A stretch of DNA of 64,000 bases from Lasiodiplodia sp. COLG20. Taxonomy: Eukaryota; Ascomycota; Dothideomycetes; Botryosphaeriales; Botryosphaeriaceae. A program made the translations under genes and the position numbers. Below, piece after piece: positions 53,187-63,769 of this stretch. The DNA lies in assembly GCA_009801085.1 (NCBI GenBank), contig VNWV01000013.1, positions 248,001-312,000 on the forward strand, written 5' to 3'. Numbering within the stretch: the stretch's first letter is position 1; each line of letters begins with the position of its first letter. The notes below the pieces were generated by a model that ran no database searches, was not told where the DNA came from, and saw nothing but the letters and a program-made list of their open reading frames with translations.

Positions 53187-54632
53187 ATGCTGAGGGAAAA
53201 GAAGGAGCCAAACGGCGCCAGCGCAATGAACTCCATTATCGCGTTTGCGAAACAAACTCTTGTTTCAGCCGCGATTATCCTCACAGTTTCTCTTTCGCTC
53301 ATAATATACTCTTTGCCGCAACTACCTCCCCCGTCTCTGCAATCGAATCAAAATAACGAATATGGGATCGGTATACCATGGCCTGGTCAGAACGCAACAA
53401 CGCCTGGCTCGTATTGTGACAGTATTCCTGATGGTTTCTTCGACGACGTCCAAATCGTCATGAAGACAGGCACTTCCGAGGTCCACGACAGGCTTGCAAC
53501 GCATCTACTTAGCAACTTGCAGTGCGTCCCTGACCCCTTGATATTCTCCGACGCGGCTCTACGCATCGGCCCGTACAACATCCACGACGCGCTCAGCGAC
53601 CTCCCCGAAGCGTACACCAAGGACGTTCCCGAATTCAGCCTCTGGCGAGAGTTGCAGGAAGCGCTCGCTCAAGGCCGCCCAGTCTCCTCGGTCAACATCG
53701 ACTTCCGCCGGGCGTGGACGCTAGACAAGTACAAGTTCCTTCCCATGCTCGACAAGACGTTCGCCCTCGCGCCGAACAAAAAGTGGTACTTCTTCATCGA
53801 GGCGGACACGTACGTCTTCTGGGGCACCTTTGCGCAATGGATACGCCAGTTGGACCCGGAGCGACACCTGTACCTTGGCAACCCCATGCTACATGGCGAC
53901 GTGCTTTTTGCGTACGGCGGCGCCGGCTATCTACTTTCTTCGGTCGCGATGCGAAAGCTCCTCGATCAACGGCCACCCGGCGCGGACAAGGCCGGCAGTA
54001 CGGAGTTTGGCGTTGACCTGCAGCATTTGTGTTGCGGAGACACGGGTCTGGCGTTGGCGCTGAGGAACGTCGGCATTGAGGTCACGTCGTATTGGCCGAT
54101 GCTCAATGGTCACAACTGGGTTGATGTGCCGTACGGGCCGGGTCAATGGTGCCATCCGTTAGTGACGCTCCATCACATGAAGCCGGACGATCTGACCCGG
54201 ATGATGGAGATCGAGCAGCGCAGAGAGGACCCGACGGCGCCCTTCCTCATGGAGGATCTGTTCAATAGTACGGTCGGACAAGAACTGCCGACCGAACGTA
54301 GGGACTGGAACGTTGGTTACGATGAGGTGCTTACGAGATGGAACGAGTACGATGACCAGGAGCGCTTTGAGGCGGGGACCTGGAGAGATGATATCCAGCA
54401 GAACTCGTACAGCTCGAAAGAGAGCTGTCGAAAAGCGTGTGAAGAGAGAGCGGATTGTGTTCAATGGAGCTATAGGGGGTACAAGTGCGGCCTTGGCCGT
54501 GTGTTTAGGCTGGGGAAACCTGCGCCTCCAGCTGGCTCGAAGCAATTCTTTACTGGCTGGATACAGTCGCGAGTTGACGGCTTGCGAAATGACACACCAT
54601 GCGTGGGACCGAAATGGATTAGGCATGGGTAA
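53187..54632 (+). CDS. GT31-type glycosyltransferase with an apple/PAN-like tail
   Basis: This is an intronless gene of 481 residues, predicted type II membrane protein: short N-terminal tail, then TLVSAAIILTVSLSLIIYSL near residues 27-46, then a lumenal domain. IVMKTGTSEVHDRLATHLL, WYFFIEADTYVFWG (the EADTY strand is the metal-binding DxD-like site), LYLGNPML and FAYGGAGYLLS are typical of the Fringe-like GT31 (DUF604) family. ELCCGDTGLALAL is echoed as HLCCGDTGLALAL. The last 100 residues hold a Cys-rich apple/PAN-like module (CRKACEERADCVQWSYRG). Such proteins add sugars to glycans in the Golgi; donor and acceptor are unknown. Confidence 0.88.
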   Translation: MLREKKEPNGASAMNSIIAFAKQTLVSAAIILTVSLSLIIYSLPQLPPPSLQSNQNNEYGIGIPWPGQNATTPGSYCDSIPDGFFDDVQIVMKTGTSEVHDRLATHLLSNLQCVPDPLIFSDAALRIGPYNIHDALSDLPEAYTKDVPEFSLWRELQEALAQGRPVSSVNIDFRRAWTLDKYKFLPMLDKTFALAPNKKWYFFIEADTYVFWGTFAQWIRQLDPERHLYLGNPMLHGDVLFAYGGAGYLLSSVAMRKLLDQRPPGADKAGSTEFGVDLQHLCCGDTGLALALRNVGIEVTSYWPMLNGHNWVDVPYGPGQWCHPLVTLHHMKPDDLTRMMEIEQRREDPTAPFLMEDLFNSTVGQELPTERRDWNVGYDEVLTRWNEYDDQERFEAGTWRDDIQQNSYSSKESCRKACEERADCVQWSYRGYKCGLGRVFRLGKPAPPAGSKQFFTGWIQSRVDGLRNDTPCVGPKWIRHG

Positions 54633-54970
54633 ATCATTTGGGAGCATTATCTTTGTAGGATTTAGACATGTATGCATACGAATCCTTCGGATCCTGCAAC
54701 GCCTCCCTGTAAAGTGGCAACCTCGCTAAATCGCAAATCCTGACTAGAAGGTGGAGCCCCGATAACGGGCTTGGCTATTATAGCGCTTGTCGTTGGGAAG
54801 GAGCAAAAAACGGGGCGGAGATTCGCATATCGGTGCGGGGCTACGCCTGCGACTCTGCCAAGAAGAAAATTCACGTACATGTTGAAATCACTCCAGTATT
54901 AAACGTCGCATGAAGTACAGATGTATTATGCTAATTAACCCTCTCATAGTATCTGCATAGCTTCGGAAAG
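54633..54970. other. short intergenic region
   Basis: 3' flank of the glycosyltransferase gene and promoter of the arylsulfotransferase-like gene. Nothing else seen. Confidence 0.4.
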
Positions 54971-56981
54971 ATGTATTATCATCCCAATATGACATTCATG
55001 GGCATAATCGCTCTCGTGTGTCACTCGGCGTTGGCGATGAACGACCTCGGAGATACGAATAGTAGCTTAACACCTTTTTTCTCTGTTTGTTGCCATGGCG
55101 CCTCCCTCCATTCTTACGCCTCTGCTTACCGATTTAGCGCCCCGATCTCTTCCCCGCGTCTCTTAATATCACGACAGTCGAACCAGATCTCGTCACGCCC
55201 GGATATATCTTCACCGCGCCATGGGGTTACAAGCTTCTCGATCACGACGTTGGTCCTCACATCTTTGACAACGACGGTGTATGAGCCCACGCTGAAGGCC
55301 AGACAATGGAATGCTGATATTTCGTCGATAGAATCTTGTTTGGTCTGGCGCAGGCACATTCGGTGGGGTCTACAGCAGTCATGGTCCGCACGTTTGCCAG
55401 TATCACGGTGCCGACCACCTCTGTTACTATCAAGGCTGGCAAAGCAGAGGTCACTCACAAGGTGTTGGCCTTATCGTGGACAATACCTACCAAGTCGTCA
55501 AAACCCTCCGCCTTGCAGGTACTGCCGCTGCGCTATTTGACATGCACGAATTCCATCTCATTGACGACGGCAAAAGAGCACTTTTCACGGCCTACCAAGC
55601 TCAGCCGTACGATCTCTCACCGTTTGGAATGTCCGAAAACATAGGTTGGATTCACAACAGCCTTTTTCAAGAAATATCAGTGGAGACTGGCGAACTGCTA
55701 TTTGAGTGGAGAAGCCTGGACCACGAGGAAACTTCGCCAAAGTACGGCCAGGTCCTTCCTGGAGAGACTCTCGCCGGAGGGAAAGGGACAACAGCATCTG
55801 ACGCTTGGGACTATTTCCACATCAACTCGGTCGACAAGAATGAGAATGGAGACTACCTGATATCTTCTCGTCACACCTCGGCCCTTTACTTGATCTCTGG
55901 AGTAGATGGACGAGTTCTCTGGCATCTTGATGGCTGGCTGCTCTCAAGCCATTTTGAAAAGGACTTCTACTTCTCCAGCCAACACGACGCAAGATGGCAG
56001 CACTCAAACGCAACCCACACCACCATATCTCTCTTCGACAACGCCTACGACGAATTCAAACCGCACGACAACCAAACCCACCCCTACTCCCGCGGCCTCA
56101 TCTTCGTCATCGACAACGAAGCCAGAACCGCAACCTTCAGCCACGAGTACAAGCACCACGCGCCCAACGGCCCACCAATCCTCAGCGGCTCCCAAGGCAA
56201 CTTCCAGCTTCTCCCAAACGGCAACGCCTTCCTCGGCTGGGGCGCGCAGCCCTTCTTCTCCGAGCACCTCGCCAGCGGCGCGCCCGTGCTGCACGCCTCC
56301 TTCATCGATCCGACCCGCTCCACGACGAACTACAAGGCCCGCAAATACAACTGGACCGCCGTCCCCGCCCACGACCCGGCGCTCTGGAGCTACTCGTACG
56401 ACGGCAGCACGGCGACGTCGTTTTACGTCTCGTGGAACGGCGCCACGACGGTGCGGACGTGGCGCGTCTGCGTGTCTGATAGCGGCGTCGGGGGGCCGTG
56501 GCGGCGGGTTGGCGAGGCGCAGAAAGGAGGGTTCGAGACGGTGCTAAGGTGGGACGGCTTCGCGCGGTGGGCGTTTGCGGAGGCGGTGGATGGAGAGGGG
56601 GTGGTGCTGAGGAGGTCGGGGGTCGTTGAGGTGTTCGTGCCGTCGGAGGGGTTGAGGCGGGCTTGCGGTTTCGACGGCTGTGTGGAGATTCCGCGGGTTG
56701 GTGCTGGGGACTGGAGCGCCTTTGAAGTGAGCGGGTCTGGAGCGCAAGAGGAAGTTTTTGGCTCTGATTATGCGTTCGATGGAAAGTCGCATTATCTACC
56801 CGAACCAGCTCAGGATAGCTTTGGTGGCTCCAGTAGAATGCTGATACCAGGGCTGATTCTTATTACCGGCATTTGCATAGCTGGGCTAGGTGTCTGGTTA
56901 TATCTAAAGGCGCGTAGTAATCTACAGACAAAATATACCAAGCTACACGTCGAGCTATCCAATATTAGTAGTAGTATATAA
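54971..56981 (+). CDS. arylsulfotransferase-like (ASST_2) membrane-anchored protein
   Basis: The main exon 55332-56981 joins an upstream exon ending at 55278 through a 53-bp intron (GTATGA..GATAG). Landmarks are VTPGYIFTAPWG, HDVGPHIFDNDG, VWSGAGTFGG, HLCYYQGW, DMHEFHLIDDGKRALFTAY, WDYFHINSVDKNENGDYLIS, FYFSSQHDARW and GNFQLLPNGNAFLGWG. This is the fungal arylsulfotransferase beta-propeller family. A C-terminal helix (MLIPGLILITGICIAGLGVW) anchors it. The 5' end is uncertain: YRFSAP before 55139 and DLFPASLNIT after it are both in family style but lie in frames one base apart. A frameshift in the CCCC run at 55139-55142, or an intron ending at TTTAG (55137), must be assumed. Start and signal peptide are therefore tentative. 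Confidence 0.8.
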
Positions 56982-58080
56982 ATTTATTTCTTTATCTAGC
57001 TTTCTCTACTTTAAGACATAACCTGAAATCTGCTACGGCCGAGGTGTGATAATGGTAGATCGCTTCCCCTCTAACTCCGTCTTAATACGGTCAACAGAGA
57101 AAGCTCATAACCCACTCTGCTATGGAATCTTTATCAAGCTAAATATTCATCTTTTGCTCGAATATACACCGGCGTGTGTACATTGTATTAAATGACACGT
57201 GCTGATTACTTCTAGGCCATATCTAGAGGATGGCATGCTGTGCACCCCCTTCGAGCAGCCGGTGTCTAGCGTGATTTTGCTTTTCTTAATCTATCAGATG
57301 CCTGTAAACTTCCGAAAATAGCAAACACTGCAGGATTAGCCTATCATATTATCTAAATTAGCGCAGTCATTTCCTATTTTAAGCCCCTGCTGTTCTTCGC
57401 GCTAGTCACCGGCTACGCGAAGGGGGTGTAAGGATAACGCTGAAGGTGAGCTTGCAGGACAGACTTTCAGTTCAGCTGAAGATTGCAATATACAACGTGT
57501 ACTACTGAGGCGTAGTCTGGAAAGCTGATAGGTGCGGCCTCTCAGCCTTGCTTGGCTTAGCTTTTGGTTTTCCACGCTTTAGGTTCTAAGCCATGTCGTC
57601 ACATCGCATATTCTACTCCATTTTGCATCCGCCACCAAATTATTTTTAGGCTCTTTGACTACTGGGATATCGCCATGCCTTACCTACGCGCGTAAATATA
57701 TTTCCAATACCCATGGAAGATGGAAGCATATATCTTCTAAGTCATGAGCAGACACTGAAAAGGCTTAAGCTATATCGTGTAGCAAAGTGCCGTCTCACAA
57801 GAATTGAGCAATCGATAGGTGATTCTCATGCATTTGCTTCTGTGGCTAATTTCTATTTTCCGCAACAGAACACGCGGCCCCGTATCTTTGCAGGACCCGT
57901 TGCTTGTGTTCCCTCATTCAGCTGGTCAATGACTGGAAAGAGACACTCTAGGGCTCCAAGCCGACTATAGAAGATAAATATGATCCTCTTTATCACCACT
58001 GTCCCTCAACTTCATTCACTACAATCGGCCTCCGATTGTCCCTTTGATTCTTCACGAAGAAATCCCATACCCTTCAACAT
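56982..58080. other. intergenic, 1.1 kb, no supported gene
   Basis: AT-rich region. A short ORF at 57713-57970 has no family signature and overlaps the likely promoter of the next gene. No repeat recognised. Confidence 0.4.
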
Positions 58081-60167
58081 ATGGAACCTTTATCAACCAC
58101 CGAATCATCGCCGGGGTTTGGTGTTTACACCGGCGTGTGGACAAACTGGTCATACGGCCAAATTCTTGGAAAAACACTCACCCTTAACCGGCGAGATGGC
58201 GATCTCCTGATTGCCTTTGTGGCGCTTTTTGTTACTATTGCTGGGACTAGCTTTTGGAGAGTGACTTGTTTTGCAATTCACTACTACCTTTCCTCTGAGG
58301 CACCGCAAGACGGTTTATATCACCAGAGACAAGCAGTTTTACGGAATTCGGCTAACGGTGCCAGCGGCCTATGGCACCTGATTCGGACTTTCTGGGCATG
58401 GAGACAAAACGGAATCAAACCAGCATCGCGAGTCCTCCCGATGATTTTATATGCAGCCCTTTGTCTCTGCGTCTTTGGAGCAGCCAGTGGTTTCTCTTCG
58501 AAGGTTGTCACGAGCGTGGGCAACGAGGTCTTGATATCCAGCGCCAGTTTCGGTGCCCTCAGCAGCAGTTTCCCCGCTAACTCAACAAATCTGCAAGAGG
58601 TCGATTGGACGGCAAAAATGGTTGTCTTGAGAATAAGAGAGACCACATCATACATCAGATATGCTGAACGGTGTTATACAAATGGGTCAAACCTCGTTGG
58701 GTGCGACACGTTTGTAAAACCCTGTTTGGCGTCGCAAGTTGTCCGGGACGCAGAATGTCCGTTTAAGTCCAACATATGCCGCAGCAATGGCCAGAACATA
58801 TACTTAGACACTGGGCTCCTCGATCTTTCCGACGATTTTGGGATGAACGTTCCACCAAGCCAACGGTTTCAGTTTAGAGTGGCAACCCATTGTGCCCCGT
58901 TAAAAACAGAAGGGTACAAGAAGTACGAAAGCTCAGGATATACAGAATATTTTTATGGCGAAACTAGAGAAGCAACATACCAGTATCCTGATCATCCGTC
59001 AATCTGGGATCACAGGGACAATCCGTCTTACACTATAAGGTAATTCGCCCGCCACTTGAGCTGTACGCCGTCTGGCAGTAGTTAACCTCAAACATTTAGT
59101 GTTCAATCGACCTGTCCACAAAATGGTACATATGCTGGTGAAAGATCAACTTTTATTCCCCACAAAGATCTCTTTCGTACGGACGCGGATCTAGACCTGG
59201 TGTTTCTTTCAGCGAATGAGGTCCTCTACGCCGGCACAGTGGACGATCCGTGGTACTCTGCCCACACACCTGAGGAATCCAGAGTCTCGGAATATGATTC
59301 TAGGCTCCTTTACTGGCGTGACGAGCCAGCTGCAGTTCTCGGCTGCGTGAAGCAATATCAAATCTGCAACCCGAGATTACCTAAAGCTCAGAGCTGTACG
59401 CCGCTCCAAGGAAGCCAAGATCTAAAAGCGAGCGCAGACGAGATCGTCGAAAACGAGCAAGAGGCGGCTCGGCTGAACTTCTATCTCACGTCACGAATTC
59501 CACAACTACCGCAGCTTCGCGAAGTCCTATCGATATCAGTAGGCTCATCTCTAGCCTTATTCTATAGCCCCTTTGGTGGCATAGTTGCACCACCTCCAGA
59601 CTACCAGTGGCAGGTTGACGTGGAGCATTGGCATTCAATATATTTGGCTAGCCTACAGGGTTCCGCCATCAATATTGCGGAAGGACCATCAGATCCAATA
59701 TTACGGGAGTTGATGCAAAAGCCTCAGAATAAAGAGCAAAAGAGTTTTTGTAGAATTCAGGTATGATAACACATAAGGCTTTAGCTATGGAAGTTGACGA
59801 TGATAACGATTTCGCTTAGAAAGTCCTATCCAACAAACACACCAACTTTTCGGTTTTCGGACTTGTCCTCGTCCTCACAGCTGGTGGCTTTATCATTTTG
59901 CTTTCTTGGTTCATTGAACATTTGTTCGCCTTTATTCAGAAGCGTCGTAACCTCGACGCTTACGCACGTCTGGAGTGGGCTACCAATGAAGTACTTCAAC
60001 TTCAACGTATGGCTCACGAACAGCTGGGAATGGGAACGTGGTCTGCTTGCGATGCAGAGGTTCCAATCACAGGAAAGGGAGAAAAGTTGGCCGTGCTTGA
60101 CTTGGGCGCTTTGAAGCACCTACGCCTGGTGGCGCCGCCCAAGGGGTTTGAGCATGAGATGAGGTGA
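58081..60167 (+). CDS. large fungal membrane protein, three exons
   Basis: Exons are 58081-59039, 59100-59760 and 59820-60167, with introns of 60 and 59 bp; the product is 655 residues, fully open. Membrane segments are LLIAFVALFVTIAGTSFWRV near residue 42, VLPMILYAALCLCVFGAAS near 118 and SVFGLVLVLTAGGFIILLSW in the last exon. Between them is a loop of about 390 residues with paired Cys and N-glycosylation sites. The N-terminus GVYTGVWTNWSYGQILGKTLTL followed by a transmembrane helix is a common start of a fungal membrane family with no known role. The cytosolic tail holds ARLEWATNEVLQLQRMAHE. The start at ATG 58081 fits this N-terminus. Confidence 0.88.
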
Positions 60168-60313
60168 TCTCCTGACAAACCTCGACATTGTGTGAACTAC
60201 GTGTGGGGTGATGTGCTTCGTAGAGAGGTTAGAGCGGTGATATTCTATCTCGGTTTGTCTAGGAAGGTTTTGGTACGTGTGATGGAATCTATTGGCTTTC
60301 TCTTTTTACATGA

Positions 60314-62620
60314 TCACGAAATACAGACCTTGTGCATCTTTCGCAAAAGTTCCGAGTGAACTTCTTCCTTGTCGTCATTGTTCGCCCCACTTCGCGGGGA
60401 TTTACTGATCACCAATCTTGTTCCATATACGCAGCTCAACGTGTCCTCTGCCCCAGCCGTCCGGTGAATACTTCCACAGACACCCAGACAGAGCTGCTGC
60501 TCATCTCCCGGCAACTTCGGTCCGGTGCACAGCACAAAGTTGCAGCGGTACTTCCCTGTCTCCATATGCGTCCGCGAGACAGCGAAGCTCTCGTCGCCGC
60601 ACAGCATCACCCAGTGCTCTCCTTCAACACCAGTGAACTCCCTCGCACCATCCCCGCCAACCGCAGCACCCCCCTCCAGCTGGTAAACCCAGAAGTAATC
60701 CACCAACCCCTCCGGCGTCACCACCGCCGAAGCACTAGTATTCATATCCCTTCCCCCCCTCTCCTGCCCCGTCGCCACCGTCATAAACGTCTTCGGCGCC
60801 CACCCAAACCCCACCGTCCCCAACTTCGGCCCAGACAAAAACACAACACTCTTCGGCACCTTCCCCACCGCCAGCAGCAACCTCTCCATCCTCCCCTCCA
60901 CCGGCGCATCTAGCACCCTCTGCGCCCCCTCCCCATCCAACAACAAACTCACAACCGCCGGAATCTCATCCGACGCCCGGCTCGTCGCCCTCCACCGCAG
61001 CGCGCGCGCCACATCCGCAATCGTCAAACCACCACCGTCGCCGCTCCCCCCATCCCGCGACACCCCCCGCAACTTCGTCAACCGATGCACCTCCCCCGCC
61101 AACCCCGCCAACACCGGATTAACCAGCAACTCCTCCTCCCGCGGCATAATGTCCCCCAACGGCACAACCCCATCCCCCATCACCAACAACAGCCGCCGCG
61201 CCAACAACCCCTCCTGCAACGTCCACAGCCTTCGCATCCACGGCGCCGCCAGCACCCGCAGCAGAACCTCCTCCTTCGTCGCGTCCTGCGAGCACGCTTC
61301 GATACTCGCGTCCCGGACGACGACGAACGCGGCGTCGCGGTACGCAGCGCCCATGAGTTTGAGGGCCTGCTGCCGCGCGGCCGGCTGCCGCGGCACGCAG
61401 AGCGCGTCGAGCCAGAACCGGCCTTCGCTGGATGGCAGCAACGCTTGTGCCAGCGCGGCCAGCTTCCAGACTTGGCACGCTGGCAGCCCGGTCTCCGTGT
61501 TGCTGCCCATGCCGTCGGTCCAGACGTGGGAGAGGGCGACGTAGGGCCCGTCGGAGCTGAGGGCTGTGGCGAGGCGTTCGCCGCCGGTCCTGGCTTCGCC
61601 GTCGTGCGGGAGGCGGATGACGGGGATGGCGCCGGTGGAGAGGGCGGCGGTGACGGCGGCGAGGGGGGGTTTGATGTAGGGGCAGTCGCATTTGTCTTCG
61701 GGCTTGAAGATGTTGGCGTGTTTGGGGACGTAGTTGTCGACGTCGACGGACTGCAGGGCGCAGGCGTACGGCGTGCATTGGTCGTGGCGCTCGCCGCGGT
61801 TGCGCGGGCCGCGCCGGAGCGCGTGGCGGAGGGCGGAGACGTTGCTGCGTTTGATGAGGTAGCGGACGGTCGAGGGGCACCATTCTTCTTCGTCGAGGGA
61901 GTGGCTTGCGGGGTCGTGCCGGTCGGTGATGGGGACGTGGTTGGGGGAGGAGAGCGGGTAGAAGGCCAGGACGATGTCCCATGGTAAGGTGAAGTTCAGG
62001 GCGTCGTCGAGGTCGGGGTTGAGGAATTGCATGGCGTTTGTTAGGGCTTCGCCGATGCAGCCGAGGAGGCAGAAGGTGGCCGGGATGAGATCGGCTACGG
62101 CGCCGTCGTATTCGAATGCTCGTGCGCTTTTGAGATGTTGAAGCGTTCGGTGGGCGTGGCTTATCATCTTTACTGCTCGTTCTCTGTATGATAACATGGC
62201 GGTGTGGTCTTGTGTTGGGAGCTGGCTCTTCCAGGTTGACAGCATCGTTGGCAGTTTGTGCAAGCTGGGTACAGGCTTTCCGTCATGGGAGTGGCATATG
62301 AGCTCGCTTTCTGGCACTGGCTGCTCCAGCACGGCTTCCAAAAGACCAAAGGATAGCCAGGCTTGTACAAAGGCCGCATGCTCGCGGTTAAATTCTAAGG
62401 GGATTTGCGTTCCTCGGATGGCGCGATACTGCGTGAGAGGCACCACGGGATATCCATCATGCTTGAATCCCAGCCAGAATGGATCTCGCGCAATAGCAGG
62501 CACGTATTCCAGGCCCGTGGTTGCCGGTAGGCTGGTGTGGCTGATGCTCCAAGTTTTCGTCTCCGGGGAAATTGTGGGGGCGGTGACAACATCGAGGGAG
62601 GACGGTTTGACGTGTGCCAT
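60314..62620 (-). CDS. HET-domain protein D (same subfamily as B)
   Basis: This is an intronless gene of 768 residues from ATG 62620; the longer frame to 62677 begins with TTG. It has ALSHVWTDGMG in place of SYCWG, then FWLDALCVPRQ and RLWTLQEGLLARR, as in protein B (SHVWSDGLG, WIDTLCCP, RLWTLQEGVLAR). The N-terminal lead also matches (FVQAWLSFGLLEAVLEQPVP here, FLQQWLFFGLLHTFLGDLAMP in B). The C-terminal PRSGANNDDKEE matches QRSGANLAKGEE. The gene is GC-rich in its central half, unlike protein B. It appears intact, and a role in nonself-triggered cell death is inferred from family only. Confidence 0.9.
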   Translation of the reverse strand: MAHVKPSSLDVVTAPTISPETKTWSISHTSLPATTGLEYVPAIARDPFWLGFKHDGYPVVPLTQYRAIRGTQIPLEFNREHAAFVQAWLSFGLLEAVLEQPVPESELICHSHDGKPVPSLHKLPTMLSTWKSQLPTQDHTAMLSYRERAVKMISHAHRTLQHLKSARAFEYDGAVADLIPATFCLLGCIGEALTNAMQFLNPDLDDALNFTLPWDIVLAFYPLSSPNHVPITDRHDPASHSLDEEEWCPSTVRYLIKRSNVSALRHALRRGPRNRGERHDQCTPYACALQSVDVDNYVPKHANIFKPEDKCDCPYIKPPLAAVTAALSTGAIPVIRLPHDGEARTGGERLATALSSDGPYVALSHVWTDGMGSNTETGLPACQVWKLAALAQALLPSSEGRFWLDALCVPRQPAARQQALKLMGAAYRDAAFVVVRDASIEACSQDATKEEVLLRVLAAPWMRRLWTLQEGLLARRLLLVMGDGVVPLGDIMPREEELLVNPVLAGLAGEVHRLTKLRGVSRDGGSGDGGGLTIADVARALRWRATSRASDEIPAVVSLLLDGEGAQRVLDAPVEGRMERLLLAVGKVPKSVVFLSGPKLGTVGFGWAPKTFMTVATGQERGGRDMNTSASAVVTPEGLVDYFWVYQLEGGAAVGGDGAREFTGVEGEHWVMLCGDESFAVSRTHMETGKYRCNFVLCTGPKLPGDEQQLCLGVCGSIHRTAGAEDTLSCVYGTRLVISKSPRSGANNDDKEEVHSELLRKMHKVCIS

Positions 62621-63769
62621 CTTCCCAAAAAATTTAATGCGAAAGAAATGATTAGCAGGCAAAGACCCCAGTAACAAACGGGAATGGACGGGCCGACAGG
62701 ATGGCTCATGTACACGCGAAACTTAAACCTTTCCTTAAGGCTCTTGCCAGGCTACCCATTGCACAATCCTCGCGTAGATCTTCAGTGGGGAAAGTAGAAG
62801 CAGGCAGCAACACACGAACATGATTCAGTTTCATTTCTCCAACAGCCTTAGAGTCGACACAAGCAGCTGATTGGCAGAAGGTTGGTTGTTGTGGCTGCTT
62901 ACCCGCCTTTCAGCGCGGACGCCACCGCGTCGCTGGCAAATCGAGTTTTCCTCATACCCCTCTCAGAGCACCCTCGCGCGTAATCTCGCATATCACTCCC
63001 TCACTCGGAAGCGGCCCCCACTCCAGAATGTCCCCGCGTTCACTTCATCGCTCACCCAATTTTCTCCACTTGTGCGCTTCCGTGTGAGCCGATCGACGTT
63101 CCTGGCGAGACGACAATTCACAGTCTTGAGAGGAAAGGATAGGCCAAAGAAAGGCACTTCGATCAATAGCCACCATCCCATATAGCACAGACTAAGAACA
63201 GAGCGTCTGTATTCCTAAGAAATTGAGTTTAGAGGGATCACATTTTTGGGCAGTAGATGCTATCGTCCCGGTCGGTTATACAACTTTTCCATTCACGTTC
63301 GGACGGCTGCTTAAACCACCCACAAGATGATCAGAAAACAAGTTCACAGACGCGTTCAGCTGCCATACCACACTTTGCAACAGACCCCTGTAGGGTGTGT
63401 TCAAAGTCCTACGAGGCAGCAGTACAGGCCGCGGCCTGGACGAATGACCTGTCCAATGGAAGGCTTGCGCCGATGCGCCAAGTAAATGTGCACTCTATGC
63501 GGGTGAGACCACGCTTCACCAACCGAATCCCCCATCGTAAGACACAGCCTCTCGCGAGAGCTGAAGCGCGGCCATACGGCATTCATTCGTTGCCTCGCCC
63601 CCAGCTATGTATGCGAGTCTGCCCGGTGTCAGCAGGAAAGATGAAGCTCATTCTGGCCCGAAGAGAGAGGTGTGGCAGGCCTTTCTAAGCCTTGTCATCG
63701 GGGCCTTCCTACTTTAACCCTCTTCTCGCTGGCCATGTCATCAGTGATTAGCCTTGAAACCCCTTACCC
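62621..63769. other. divergent promoter region, no supported gene
   Basis: Lies between HET gene D and the patatin-like gene, transcribed away from each other. Two ORFs (62871-63185 and 63257-63688) have no family signature and unusual composition; I do not call them. Confidence 0.4.

Noticed and set aside
61085..61987. Long plus-strand and minus-strand ORFs over HET gene D
   Set aside because: Shadows of the GC-rich HET coding sequence, with low-complexity Arg/Pro or Gly/Val text.
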